Positions 22,546 to 34,144 are shown, counted from the first letter of the stretch. The stretch: 64,000 nucleotides of DNA from Deroplatys truncata (GCA_030765065.1 CM060990.1:420741198-420805197), one strand, 5' to 3'. The notes: generated from the letters alone by a model not told the origin. Made by a program: numbers and translations.

Positions 22546-22788
22546 GCCCATCTCTGTGATGTGGGTCTGCCTAACATTCAAGAGGTATCGAGTTCGAATC
22601 TCGGTTAAAGTGAAATACCTGGGTAAAGTTTTTTCCAGGGTGTCTCTTATTCTGAGAAGATGAATGTTAGATTCTAATTTCTAGGGACCTCGGGCCCATT
22701 TGAGCATCATTTTAACCATTTCGTTCATTCGCCGTCCGTAATGGCCTACCCATTTAAAGGACTTTAATTAAATACCAAAACAAAAATT
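22546..22788 (+). mobile_element. tRNA-derived SINE with 9-bp target duplication
   Basis: The element is flanked by TCACATTTA at 22537-22545 and 22789-22797. A tRNA-like head has an A-box-like stretch (CTGTGATGTGGGTCTGCC) and a good B box (GAGTTCGAATCTC at 22589-22601). The body contains TTTTTTCCAGGGTGTCTC and ends in an AT-rich tail. There is no anticodon-stem structure that would support a functional tRNA. Confidence 0.75.
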
Positions 22789-23576
22789 TCACATTTACAC
22801 GTTTCGTTGTAGTATACGTAGATAAAGCGATAGTCACATTTTCAAAAAGCATGTCACTATATAATGCTTTGAAATTCCATGCTGTTTGTATGACCGCCAC
22901 AAAAACAAAACGAATAGCGACTTCTCAGTCACAAAAGGTATTGAAACCAATAACAAAAAATATCTAGGAATTAGTTAATCTCATAAAATATATGTATAAC
23001 AAACCGCGTGCTTTAACGGGGTCTGCTTTTCTTGTGTAGCTAAACTTTGTCCAATCTTTTAGAGTTTACCAATTATACAAAAGTCATTCAGAATGAAGAA
23101 GACTTTAGAGGCTCTTCTCAGTCAGTTCAAAATATATATTTCGTTTGTCATGAAAATATTTTAAACAGTGAGTATTTTAATCAAAACCATTAGAGCCATT
23201 TTTAAGAAAATAAATTGCAAAACATTTTTCATGTAAAGGGTTGTTCAGGATGGGGAGATTTTCTTAAAAATCCTTGTCACATCTTTGGAAGATGCAGAAC
23301 TTAAATATCACGTTTGGTATTTCACCAACTTTTCGCTTTGGATTTATGTTGTTCACAGAGACGCAGACATATGGAGCTTTTGCCCTAAAATACGACGTGT
23401 TTCATTCACACAACTTTCTCTACTCACTCGTCTTACAAAGTTTATTTTGCATCTATATTACGTTAATACCGATGAACCTTCATCACTTATTTTCACAATT
23501 CGTTGTAGGTATAACCAGAACATATTAAGTTAAAACGATACCCAAATCCCTCAAAGCTGATCGCTACGTGATAGCT

Positions 23577-24126
23577 ATGGATTGGTTGGCTACGGAAGGA
23601 ACTCGGCATTGAACCACATAGTGGATATTGTGCCTACGCCCCATAAGGGGGCGTCTCCGGGAGGAAGAATGAGGCGAGACAAGACACCGGGCGTCCGGAA
23701 CCAGGAAAAGTGGCACAGGAATGGCAGGGTCCCTAGGTTTTCAGGTAGAGACTCCCCGTCAGACGGACAGGCAGACCGGGGACCCCACCCAGCTCAGAGG
23801 GGGTCCAACGCCCCTCAAGGAAGTTAGGATACTCCCGACAGCCAGCCGAAAGCTGAGGGACGGAGAAAGTCACAAAAAACATTCTTTTCCACTGCCACAC
23901 TGCACCGAAACACCCACGCCGACACTTCCAACCCTGAAAGAGACCAACGGATGAAAGATGAAGGGAAATTAGAATGGAGATGAAATGGGGGTTCAGGAAA
24001 TTCCGGGATGTGAGAATCCTTCCCAGCACTCACCTGGCGACCCGGGAAAACCCCCCGGAAAAACCTATGGGTCAGGAAGGTCGGCCAGAGGAATCCAACC
24101 CACGACCTCCCGAATGTGAGCCACAG
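23577..24126 (-). mobile_element. Long tRNA-derived SINE, copy 2, with 11-bp target duplication
   Basis: ACGTGATAGCT flanks the element at 23566-23576 and 24127-24137. On the minus strand it starts within the tRNA-like head (GGCTCACATTCGGGAGGTCG, then GTGGGTTGGATTCC as B box), so it is slightly 5'-truncated relative to copy 1. The body includes GGTTTTCCCGGGTCGCCAGG. Open frames within it reflect GC-rich noncoding sequence and are not genes. Confidence 0.8.
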
Positions 24127-24139
24127 ACGTGATAGCTTT

Positions 24140-24240
24140 GAAATTCTGTTCACTTTGTATGAACATGAAAAAGAAAGAAGGAAAGAAAGAAAGAGGGAAA
24201 GAGAGAAATAAATAAATAAATAAAGAAAGAAAAACAATAG
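24140..24240. repeat. GAAA/AAAT microsatellite
   Basis: Purine-rich GAAA and AAAT units at about 24168-24235. Confidence 0.7.
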
Positions 24241-24776
24241 CTATTTGCAGTTGAGAGAAGCATAAAGTATTTGAAAATTCAAACTAATAACAAAGAACAT
24301 TTCAGAATAGGTAAAACATAAAAGTTATTTGAAATAAAATAGAAATGTTAGCTGATACAAATTTTGTGTCTAACAAGATCTTCAGTTGTTGTTCCGTAAG
24401 ATTTTGTCTCTCTCTTACGACTTACTAATTATCAAAAGTCATTGACAATAAAGACTAATTTACAGACTATTCCTAGAACATAAAACATATACATTCTATT
24501 TATCATGAAAATAGCTTAAACTTATGTATTTTAATCAAAATCCTTAGAGTCATTTTTGAAAGAATGAAAAATTTCGAAAAATGTGCAATGTAAAGAGTAG
24601 TTTGGAGTGGAGGATTTTCTTTAAAATCTCAGTGTCGCATTCTTGGAAGAAGTTGAACCTAAACACCAAGTTCGGTTTTTAACCAACCTTTTGCTTTTCA
24701 GTATGCTATTCGTGGATACACACAATCACTCAAACACACATACACACTTGAAACGTTTTCTAAAAATAAATTCATT

Positions 24777-26100
24777 GGATTCAGGGGTCACAAAAGTGAT
24801 TTCTGGTGAAATTACAACATTGAATTTTCAGATGGAACACAATACTTTCTCTACTTACTGTAGCTGCGTAGTAGAGAAAGTAAAAAGGCTTACTTTGGAT
24901 TCAGGGGTCTCAAAACGTGTATTTCCGTTGAATCTCGTTATTCAATTTTTGGGTGGAATACAATGCTTCCTCTACTTACTGTAACTACGTAATAGAGACA
25001 GTAAAAATGTTTTCTTTGGATCCAGAAAGTCTCAAAACGTGTGTATCCGGTGAATCTCGTTATTCAGTTTTTGGGTGGAAAACAATAATTTCCCTACCTC
25101 CTGTAGCTACGTAGTAGAGAAATTAAGAATGCCTTGTTTGGATTCAGGGGTTCTCAAAACGTGTATATCCGATGAATATCATTCAATTTTTGGGTGGAAC
25201 ACAATACTTGCTCTACTTGACGACACTACGTAGCAGAGAAAGTAAAAACGGTTTGTTTGATTTCAGGGAGTTTGAAATCGAATACTTCCGTTCCGAGTAT
25301 TAATCCCTTTATTCAATTTTGGGTGGAATGCAATACTTGCTCTTCTTGCTGTAATTACCTAATAGAGAATGTAAAAATGCTTTCTTTGGATTCATGGTGT
25401 CTCAAAATGTGTATTTGCGGTGAATATCGTTGAATTTTTGCGTGGATTACAATACTTTCCCTACCTCGTGTAATTACGTAGTAGAGAAATTAAAAATACT
25501 TTCTTAGGATTCAGGGGGTCTCAAAACGTGTATTTCCGGTGAATCTCTTTATTGAATTTTTGGGTGAAATACAATACTTTCTCTACCTCCTGTAGCTATG
25601 TATTAGAGAAGGTAGTAATGCTTTCTTTGGATTCAGGGTGTCTCAAAGAGTGTATTTCCGGTGAATCTCTTTATTGAATTTTTGGATGAAATACAATACT
25701 TTCTCTACTTCTGTAACTACGTAGTAGAGAAAGTGAAAATGGTTTCTTTGGATTCAGGGGTCTCAAAACGTGTATTTCCGTTGAATCTCGTTATTCAATT
25801 TTTGGGTGCAACGCAATGCTCTCTCTACTTACTGTAACTACGTAGTAGAGAAACTAAAATGCTTACTTTGGATTCAGGGGTCTCAAAACGTGTATTTCGG
25901 TTGAATATCGTTATTCAATTTTTTGGTGGAACACAATACTTCCTCTGCTTACTGTAAGTGCGTAGTAGGGAAAGTAAAAATGTTTTATTTGGATTCAGTA
26001 GGTCTCAAAAGGTGTATTTCCGGTGAATCTCGTTTTTTAATTTTTGGGTTGAATACAACACTTTCCCTACGTATTATAGGTAAATAGTAGACATTAAAAA
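24777..26100 (+). repeat. Tandem array of about 121-bp units, 11 copies
   Basis: GGATTCAGGGG-like unit starts fall at 24777, 24896, 25018, 25140, 25260, 25388, 25507, 25629, 25750, 25870 and 25991, a spacing of 119-128. Each unit has TCTCAAAACGTGTATTTCCG, AATTTTTGGGTGGAATACAA and an imperfect hairpin, TTTCTCTACTTACTG ... GTAGTAGAGAAAG. The unit equals the terminal segment of the dispersed hairpin family, and the array directly continues a family copy. Confidence 0.9.
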
Positions 26101-26811
26101 GATGAGTTGTGGAATAGATGAGCGGCTGTTTGTCGTTACGGCATCTTGTATGCAACCAAATAGGGAAAAGTGTAACTTAGACTGTGACCTTAAATAGTTT
26201 CTAGCCTAAATTGTTGTCAGGATGCACGGAAAAACCATACTTAATAAGGACATTATGAAAATAAAGAACATATGTTAGTTGATAATGGGTAGAGAAAGCA
26301 GCAAATATTGAAAGCTCAACCATTTGATTTAACACTTCCTTGTTATACAATGATATGATGCCTCTAATTCCTAAAAATTAGTTTGTATACTGCTTATGTC
26401 GCTGTGTTGTAATGTTACTGCTGTTTTCTTTTTACAGTTATTCATTCCTACAGCCAAGTCTAAGGGAAATATGTTGGAATGATATTTTCTTTAGCCTGTT
26501 ACATCCCTTAACCTTCCTTGTAGAGCAGGTATGAGCTAAGACACTGGCATAACCTCTCGATAAGACACCCCGCTTACCCCGGTGCCGGTGGAAAGGAAAA
26601 CATTTGGAGCCGTCTGTACGTGGTATCCTGAAAATAAAAGAGAGAAATACAAGAAATTCCAGGAAGCTTAGTATTTACAAAGGAACAAATTGACTTAAAA
26701 AAGGAATGATTTGCATTTTTTTACTATTAATTACTATAAACTTGAGACTATCGCCAAATGATATTATGTTTCAAGACCACAAGCAGACAGTAAATTACAT
26801 AGGGAAAGTTA
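26101..26811. other. Intergenic, no feature recognised
   Basis: Unique-looking AT-rich sequence with no coding frame or repeat recognised. Confidence 0.5.
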
Positions 26812-26823
26812 AGTCAATGTCGA

Positions 26824-27120
26824 TGATGATATGCGGTTTAAGGGCGCTAAGCTGCCATGGTCATCAGCGCCCTCACAAAGTATAAAATTGAAGGTCCAAA
26901 AATAAAATACGAGTAAAAAACCGCATAGTCAAAAATACTCTAAAATCAGTCATCAATAGCTAAAACCACTATAAAAGCCAAGTGAAACAATTCAATAAAA
27001 TAGTAAAACGAGTCAAGAACTGTAGAACGCATAGGACATGAGCGTCATATGTCCACAGGGGAGTAGAGCCCCCATTAAAACGGCAATATAAAATCATAAT
27101 GTTAAAGGACGCTCAACGCA
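26824..27120 (-). promoter_or_regulatory. LINE copy 1 3' UTR with terminal stem-loop
   Basis: Near the 3' end, AGGGCGCT and AGCGCCCT form an 8-9 bp perfect stem around a loop of about 18 bases (26847-26873). The stem is kept in copy 2 (48126-48162) and copy 4 (63895-63930). A conserved 3' stem-loop is a plausible reverse-transcriptase recognition structure. That role is inferred. Confidence 0.65.
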
Positions 27121-30100
27121 TCAAATGTGCCGATTAAAATCACTGTCATTGATAAAACATAAAAGACATTCTACAGCATGCGCGTCGTCGGCCAAAACGT
27201 TGGCTATGCCAACAGGCAGGCCCACACGACTGCACAATGGAGCTAAAACTTGACACTCTGTTAAAATGTGACGCACCGTTAAGGGCGCAGCACACTGCTC
27301 GCATACTGCGGGGTCACCACTGAGCAGGTATCTAAGGCTAAAAAGGCAATGTGCGATTCGTAGAAGGGCTAAAAGCACCTCTTCCCGACGAGAAGAACGA
27401 GAAGAGGTACCCCAGACTAACGGAAGAGGTTTAGCCTCCCGCAACGTGTTCCCCCTAAGAGCCACCCACTCATCTCGCCAGCGCGAGAGGATACGGTAAC
27501 GAAAAATAACATAAAAATCTGAGGAAGGAACAACACAGGTAAAACATCTGGGTGATAAAATGGCCGATTTAGCAGCGGCGTCAGCAGACTCGTTGCCTGA
27601 GATGCCCACATGACCTGGAATCCACACAAAAGGAGACGCTGATGCCAGAAGCACCAAGCGAGTGGAGAAGGTCATGAATGCGCTATACGAGCGGGTGGTA
27701 ACTATACAGCGCGTGAATACTCTGAAGGGCACCCAGAGAGTCCGTACAAACAACACAGCGCCATAAGACGTGCTGCTGAATGTATAAAACACCTTGATAT
27801 ATACTAAAAAGTTCGGCGGTATAAATCGAACATTGTCCAGGTAAACGAAAAGTAAAACTATGTGCACCAAAAACAAAGGCACATCCTACTCCAACATCAG
27901 TCTTAGACCCATCGGTATATATAAAATGACAGTCCCCGTACTGCGCCTGTAGTTCCAAAACAGCGGATCTAAGGACGGAAGCAGGGGTCTCATTTTTCGG
28001 CATCGACGTTAACCCAAGGTGACAGTGGACCTCAGCGCGCGACCATGGAGGAAAACGCGTTTCCCCCCGAGGAAGGGCCGGCGCTGGCGTAATGTCCAAA
28101 TGCCGAAGTAGCAGTCGAAATCGAACCCCTGGAGGGAGCAATGCAGAGGAGCTAACTACATATTGGCGATCAAGCGAATCCTCAAAAAATATCTCGAAGG
28201 ACGGGTAGTCAGGCAAATTGAGAGTCGACAGGCATATCTGCACAAAAGTATCTCACGCCTGAAGGACAGCGGAGGCTCTGCAGCTTCAGCATACAGACTG
28301 GGTAAAGGAACGGTTGGAAAGGCCCCCGTAGCGACTCTTATGCCATGATGGTGAATGGCATTCAATCGACCTAACACAGATGGACGTGCCGACGAATATA
28401 CAATGCACTCGTAATCATGCTTTGATCGGACCAAAGAGCGATAAAGGCGAAGAAGGACGGTCCGATCAGCTCCCCAGGATGTGCCACTTAAAACACGCAA
28501 AAGATAAAGAGAACGGTCACACTTTGCTTTTAAAAAGGAAATGTGCGAAGTCCAACACAACTTCCTATCAAAAATCAACCCCAAAAATTTCACCTCGTCT
28601 GCAAACGGAAGCATCTCCGGCCCAAGATGGAGAGAGGGCGGAGGGAAGTATATCCGGCGCCAGAAGTTGATGCAGATGGATTTTTCGGCGGAGAAATTAA
28701 AGCCGTTAGCGTTACTCCAGGGGTAGAGACGCTCGATACAACTCTGGAGACGGCGTTCGAGTGGACAGGTCCGCCGCGAACTGCAATAAATGGCAAAATC
28801 GTCAACAAAAAGGGACGATGAAATGCAAGGTGGAATACAATCTACAATGGGGTTGATAGCAATTGCAAAAAGTGTGGCACTGAGCACAGAGCCCTGCGGT
28901 ACTCCGTTCTCTTGAATAAAACGAATAGATAAAACCGAGCTCACACGTACACGAAAAACGCGGTCCGTCATAAACTCCCGAAGAAAATTGGGAAGACGAC
29001 CGCGTAAATTCCATGCATAGAGTGTACGTAAAATGCCGCCCCTCCAACAAGTGTCATAAGCTTTCTCCAGGTCAAAAAATACAGCCACTCTTTGACACTT
29101 TCTCAGATATCCGTGCATAATATGCGTCGACAGACACACCAGGTGGTCGACGGTAGAGCGTTGGCGACACTGAGCGTTCGACAGAAGTTTCTGAGTCTCA
29201 AGCCACCATGTCAACCGCCCGTTGATCATGCGCTCCATCACCTTGCAAACGCAACTGGTGAGGGAGATAGGGCGGTAGCTGGAAGGTAGTTGGCGATCCT
29301 TATCAGGCTTAAGTATAGGGACAATAGTGGCTTCGCGCCAAACGGAAGGAAAAAGGCCGTTCTGCCAAATACGATTATAACCCCGTAAGAGAAAGCGCTT
29401 ACTGTCGGCTGAAAGGTTCTTTAACAGCAGAACATGAATGCCATCCGGCCCAGGAGCGGAGTGCCTAGAGCAATGAAGACCGTGCTCCAGCTCTCTCATT
29501 GTAAAAAGGGCATTATAACATTCCGCATTATCAGACCGCAAATTATAGGTTGCGGAATCCGGCCGGTCATTGATAGAGCGAAAGCCGGCGGAATAGTGGT
29601 CTGAACTGGAAACCGCCTCAAAGGCAACACCCAGAGTGTTAGCGATGGCAGCCGGATCCACTATGGTGGCATTGGAAACCTGAAGACCGGAAACAGTACA
29701 ATGCGACACATTACCTGAAAAGCGACGAAGATTATCCCAAAAAACAGATGAAGGCGTAAAGCGATTAATAGCCTCGACAAAACGAGTCCACGACGCCTTC
29801 TTGCTATCCTGAATAATGCGACGAGTCCTGGCGCGCGATTGTTTAAAAGTCACCAAGTCATCAAGTGTAGGGTGTCGCCGAAACACTCTAAGTGCAGTTC
29901 CGCGGGCACGAACGGCGTCTCGACAATCCTCGTTCCACCACGGAACAGGCAGTCGCCGAGATTGAGAGGATGAACGGGGAATTGCGCGTTCGGCGGCAGA
30001 GAAAATCGTAGACGTAAGGTGGTGCACTAGTTGGTTAATGTCGGTGAAAAGCTGGTCGTCAAAATGCACGAGGCTGGAATACAAGCTCCAGTCGGCTTTT

Positions 30101-30794
30101 GTGAATATCCAGGTAGGTACTCTCGAATGCTGTACGTGGTGTGACAGAAGAGAAACGATGCAGGGGTAATGGTCGCTGGAGTAGGTGTCAGCGACGACGT
30201 TCCACTGCAGACGACTAGCAAGCTGGAGTGAGCAAACGGCAAGGTCCAGGTGAAAAAAGGTACCGGAAGAATCAGAAAGAAACGTAGGCTCACCTGTATT
30301 GAGAATAGAGTGATTGAACTGATCAAATATGACAGAAAGAAGAGTTCCCCTCGCACAAGACCTTGGCGAACCCCACAGGGGGTGATGAGCATTAGAATCT
30401 CCCAACAGAAGAAATGGTGTTGCGAGAGCGGACAGAAGAGCTCAAATGTCCGCGGGAGCAAGGGGAGACGATGGAGGTGAATTCACAGAGGAAACAGAAA
30501 AGGAAAAACCGGGTAACTGCAGTCTAAAGGCAACAGCTTGCAAGTCGGACGTAAGAGTGAGACGTTTAAAGTGAACGTCACGCACTAACAACATGACACC
30601 TCTATGAGCATGAGTACCCTCCTGCGGTTCAAGGTCGTAGCGAACCGGAGTATATCCTCGGAGATCAAAAGGATCGTGAGGGCGAAGCTTAGTCTCCTGC
30701 AAACACACGACCATAGGCGAATGGAACGCAATAAAATTTGCAGTTCCGCCCTATGCGACCGTACACCACGTACATTCCAGATCAGGATAGCCAT
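27121..30794 (-). pseudogene. LINE ORF2 polyprotein (endonuclease, reverse transcriptase, RNase H), frameshifted
   Basis: The product would nick target DNA and copy the LINE RNA into the genome. Pieces in three frames cover the family order. Endonuclease: ILIWNVRG, VVCLQETKLR, GDSNAHHPLWGS and SSDHYP. The largest piece (28156-30405, 749 codons) carries RT motifs: FFDLEKAYD (residues 443-451), GVPQGSVLSATLF (501-513) and FVDDF (533-537, in place of YADD). RNase H follows at 27683-28243 (FIYTDGSKTDVGVG, YTAELFSIYQG, CTDSLGALQS) and continues in another frame with WIPGHVGISGNESADAA. A cysteine/histidine C-terminus ends it (CEQC ... HILTEC). Frameshifts near 30450, 28200 and 27700 disable it. It follows ORF1 by about 20 bases. 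Confidence 0.9.
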
Positions 30795-30815
30795 TAAGAA
30801 AAAGGGTTAAACTGT

Positions 30816-32132
30816 CTACTTAGAAGGGCGGCTTAAAATTACCTTTTGTTTAACCTTTGGGCTCGGGCTTTTGGTATGGAGTTGGTCAGACTCCATAGCC
30901 TCCTCCAAGGGAGGGCCCACGCGCTCAGAGCCAGAAATCGATTCAAGCGCCGAGAATCGGTTCTGGGTGGCGATGGGTGAGGGGTGCCGCTGAGCGCGGC
31001 TGGTCCCAGGAGCTTCCTGGAACTGCGACTTCCGAGGAAGAGAAGGTGAACTCTGCTTACTGTGAACACGCGGAGGGTCTTTTAGAAAGTCTTCTCTTCG
31101 AAATTTCTGCTTTGGTTTTTTCTCTGTGGCTTGTGACTTCATAGACTTTGGACCAGGTTTAGAGGGCTTGGTAACAGTAGCTGAAATGGACGGCCGGATG
31201 GTAGTGGCGGTCAAGGCAGTCATGGTCCAATTTTGAGTCCCAGCATTTTTCCGGGGTACTGGCGAGGCAACAACAGAACTGAATGTTCCCGATCGCAGGA
31301 GCGAAGGTTGGCGCGCATGGTAACGCCTCCGGGCTTCGGCGAAGGAGAGTTTCTGCTTTACCCGGATCTCCTGGATCGCCTTCTCGTCCAAATACCGCGG
31401 ACAGTCGCCAAATGAAGCTGAATGTGACACTTTGCTTTTGACGCAAACGGGGGCTGTTGAACAGGCACCTTCGTGTGAGGGCTGGCTACATGTTGCACAG
31501 ATGTTAACGGCACTCTTACATGAGACTTGCGTATGCCCAAAACGTTGGCATTTAAAACAACGCAGAGGTCTAGGAATATAAGACCTCACAGAAATCTGTT
31601 CGTACCCTGCGGAAATGCTCATGGGCAGATCGACGCCATCAAATGTTAGAAACAGGGTACGAGTGGGTACCAATACGCCGTCGCGTTTGGCCTGCACTCG
31701 ATGCACTTCGGTCACCTTTTGATCGGAGAGATATTCGACTAGGTCCTCGTCCGATATACCATCGAGGCTATGCGTGGTAACGACGCCTCGATAGGAATTC
31801 ATTGGGCGGTGCTTCTCAACACGGATGGGATAACCGTGGAGAAGCGTAGCGCGCAACAAGGTCTTAGTTTGCTGATCGGACTTCGATTGTGCTAATAACG
31901 AGCCATTTCGTAGCCGAGTGCAGGATTGAACCCCACCAGCAATAGCATCTATGCCCTTCTGAATTATATAAGGGTTCACCTTCTCAAAGTTTTGTCCTTC
32001 TTCTGTTCTTGAAATGACCAAGTAACAACCAGATGTCGGCGGTGCTACTTCTGTTACAATAACTTTTCGGCGCGTGTTTGAATTAATGGAGAAAGGGTGC
32101 TCCATAGCGAAATACATCCTCCACCATTGCAA
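30816..32132 (-). CDS. LINE ORF1 protein (gag-like, zinc-knuckle RNA-binding), copy 1
   Basis: The 438-residue frame is intact. ORF1 proteins of this group bind the element RNA in a ribonucleoprotein particle. An N-terminal region (about residues 25-190) contains GCYLVISRTEEGQNFEKV and the conserved GVVTTHSLDGISDEDLVEYL segment. Zinc knuckles follow: CFKCQRFGHTQVSC at 192-205 and CATCSQPSHEGAC at 212-224. A third begins at Cys230 but lacks its second Cys (CVKSKVSH), whereas copy 2 keeps CVNCKGSH. The C-terminal third is basic and rich in Ser, Pro and Lys, consistent with nucleic-acid binding. The frame opens at an ATG at 32132; a second ATG nine codons later is an alternative start. Confidence 0.85.
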   Translation of the reverse strand: MQWWRMYFAMEHPFSINSNTRRKVIVTEVAPPTSGCYLVISRTEEGQNFEKVNPYIIQKGIDAIAGGVQSCTRLRNGSLLAQSKSDQQTKTLLRATLLHGYPIRVEKHRPMNSYRGVVTTHSLDGISDEDLVEYLSDQKVTEVHRVQAKRDGVLVPTRTLFLTFDGVDLPMSISAGYEQISVRSYIPRPLRCFKCQRFGHTQVSCKSAVNICATCSQPSHEGACSTAPVCVKSKVSHSASFGDCPRYLDEKAIQEIRVKQKLSFAEARRRYHARQPSLLRSGTFSSVVASPVPRKNAGTQNWTMTALTATTIRPSISATVTKPSKPGPKSMKSQATEKKPKQKFRREDFLKDPPRVHSKQSSPSLPRKSQFQEAPGTSRAQRHPSPIATQNRFSALESISGSERVGPPLEEAMESDQLHTKSPSPKVKQKVILSRPSK

Positions 32133-32744
32133 CCGTCTCCGACCTCGGGCTCTGACTTCCCGGGCGTTACCCCGGCTTGGGTGAGTGGCCTATCTATACC
32201 TATCTCACCCCAAGGTCACACCTCCCAGAACATACACAGAGGGACCCAATGGCCGTCAGAAGTCAGCAGCTCATGCAATGGCCCTCCGCGGGATTGCAGT
32301 TGAACAGCGGATACGAACACAAACCCTACATGACGACCCCGGGTGGTGGGGATGACGTCATTACCCACTCACAAAGCTGCGCACGTCGTGCGCGGGTATC
32401 CGTCAGGCTGTGTCCACGGAGGATTAAAATAAAAGGTTAAAAGGAACTAAAAGTGTGTGGGCGTTTCGCACTCAAAGTAGGCCGGCGGAGAAGGAAAAGA
32501 GATGTGTAAATGCATGGAAGTGGTGCGAAATTTGCATAAATAGAAGAGAGAATACAGAAACGATGGCAAGGGCGTCATGGAATGAAATGCACAGAACGCA
32601 CGAGAGCCCACCTTGAGTCCCCCGGTCACGAGAACGAACCCAACTCGACCGGACGGGGATGAAGCGATGAAGATGGCAATGAGTGTCTCGGGAACCCCCG
32701 GGTACGCCAACACCCGTACTCACATAAGGTGAGCCTCTGGGGGG
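32133..32744 (-). promoter_or_regulatory. LINE copy 1 5' UTR
   Basis: The segment between ORF1 and the 5' target duplication is closely matched upstream of ORF1 in copies 2 and 3 (ending at 57115 and about 55172). An internal promoter is expected for this element class; no specific motif was identified. Confidence 0.7.
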
Positions 32745-32756
32745 AGTCAATGTCGA

Positions 32757-33640
32757 ATAAATTTACTGGACTTTAACATAGAGAGAATCTCAGTGAGATC
32801 TCAGCTTTCAGCAGTGATGCCGTAATTATTGACGGGCAGATATAGATAATTAAATAAAGAATTAACAGTAAGATAGATAAATAATGGCAATAAATAGTTT
32901 CTGTATGTTAAATCAATGTATAATGTAATAAGCTTGAGCCAAAATGTTGGTGCGGAAAGACGAAGGTAATTGGGAAGTTAGGTTAGTGAAAGTCATTAGT
33001 ATTAGCCGAGAATACAGAACGCATGAGCTTAAAGATTCTGAGAGTTCAGTTGGGTTATAAGCTCAGTACATTTGCAGTCATGTAGGCCAGAATTCTAGAA
33101 AAGAAAAGTGAAAGGTATTTGTGAGCTTTTATCCAAGCCCCCTGGTAACAAAATTAAGAGACGTACATGAAGAGGATTTAAGTATTGGCCCGGGAGTATA
33201 ATAATGTTGGTAGGAGTAAATCTAATGTAGGCGGAGTTTAAGTAATAAAGGCGTGCAATTTTAGAACAGATAGTTACTCTTTGTGGTACCGTCACCGGTA
33301 GGTGCAGTTCGATGATATTTTAAGTGTTCTGTGATGTATTGTGTGAGTAAGTTTTCGCGGCTATTGCGAGAGGTCTCGCCGATAAGTATTTTAGCGACTC
33401 ACGGCAAGTTACGCTACTAGTTCCTTTTATTGTGGAAACAGTTATTTCAAACCGCAAAATTGATACTGCATAAGTTAGCAGGTATAATAGATCAATTGTT
33501 ACAATTTCGAAAGCTACGATTTATAATCAGTTTCATTCTTTTTCTTTAAACGGCCGGCAACTCGCTTCAATAGCTCAAGTATCAGATCACATTAAAATTT
33601 GTCAGTCAATTTAAACTGGTCTTTTCACAGTACAGCCACG
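32757..33640. other. Possible LTR region, boundaries not found
   Basis: No gene recognised. Its position just before a primer-binding site makes the later part a candidate 5' LTR, but no second LTR copy was found in the window. Confidence 0.3.
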
Positions 33641-33684
33641 CAAACCCTGACAGAAAGATCCCATGTCCATACAACTAGAGCAGC

Positions 33685-33702
33685 TGGCGCCCGAGACAAT
33701 AG
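33685..33702 (+). promoter_or_regulatory. Primer-binding site of an LTR retrotransposon (tRNA-Lys type)
   Basis: TGGCGCCCGAGACAATAG begins with the eight bases complementary to the 3' end of tRNA-Lys that many LTR elements use to prime reverse transcription. It lies about 440 bases before a gag-like frame, the usual order. Confidence 0.6.
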
Positions 33703-34144
33703 AAAGAGCTACAAGATCACGGCAGCAGAATCAACAACGAAACAAGTAAAGTAAACGACACCAAAAGAGCCGACCATCGTAGCTGCTTCAACTTGGCACA
33801 TCATCGCGGCATCATCTTCCGTATGAAATTGGCGCCTCATCGTGGTGCGATAATCCTGTATCAAACTGGGGATCATCACGGAGCTGTGACGACGAGAGTT
33901 CTGTATTAAACTAGCGTACAGGACTTCGAAGTAAGGACCACCACAGGCTGAGGAAGCTACACTGGGAATCAAATCCAGCGACCGACAGCACGAGAAGTAA
34001 GGAAGACAATCCAGAACGGCGGTAGCTCAGGACACAGATACTCGGCGAGAAGAAAGAAGACATCAGCACCGGTAGACAACAGTGAGTGCATCAGCAAACA
34101 AGGTACTGAGTGTAAATTTATTTATTGCAATGGTACTAATGTAA

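Larger units (their letters stand above)
22800..24776 (+). repeat. Hairpin-family copies at 22800-23565 and 24138-24776, one split by a long SINE
   Basis: Blocks such as TACAAAAGTCATTCAGAATG (23076), AATCAAAACCATTAGAGCC (23179) and CATGTAAAGGGTTGTTCAGG (23230) match other copies. The stretch up to 23576 resumes at 24127 after the SINE. A second set of the same blocks (24425, 24534, 24591) then leads into the 121-bp array. Confidence 0.65.
26824..32744 (-). mobile_element. Full-length LINE (EN-RT-RNase H type), copy 1
   Basis: A 5,921-bp non-LTR retrotransposon is flanked by a perfect 12-bp duplication AGTCAATGTCGA (26812-26823 and 32745-32756). On the minus strand the order is a 5' UTR of about 610 bases, ORF1 with zinc knuckles, ORF2 with endonuclease, reverse transcriptase and RNase H, a 3' UTR with a stem-loop, and a short ATC-rich tail. 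The RNase H domain places it in the I/R1/LOA side of LINEs rather than RTE or L2; the exact clade is not resolved. ORF1 is open but ORF2 is frameshifted, so the copy cannot move on its own. Confidence 0.92.

Noticed and set aside
22546-22610. tRNA gene
   Set aside because: It has A- and B-box-like motifs but no cloverleaf that I can fold, and target duplications mark it as a SINE. The same applies at 37268 and 40262.
24777-26100. CRISPR-like array
   Set aside because: Units of 121 bp are contiguous with no unique spacers, and each equals a transposable-element end in an insect-type genome.
27121-27882. Separate 253-codon gene
   Set aside because: It is the RNase H and C-terminal part of LINE ORF2 read in a shifted frame.
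28163-28821. Plus-strand open frames within LINE copy 1 (also 31233, 32097, 51299, 53080, 55247 and others)
   Set aside because: They are antisense shadows of LINE ORF1 and ORF2.
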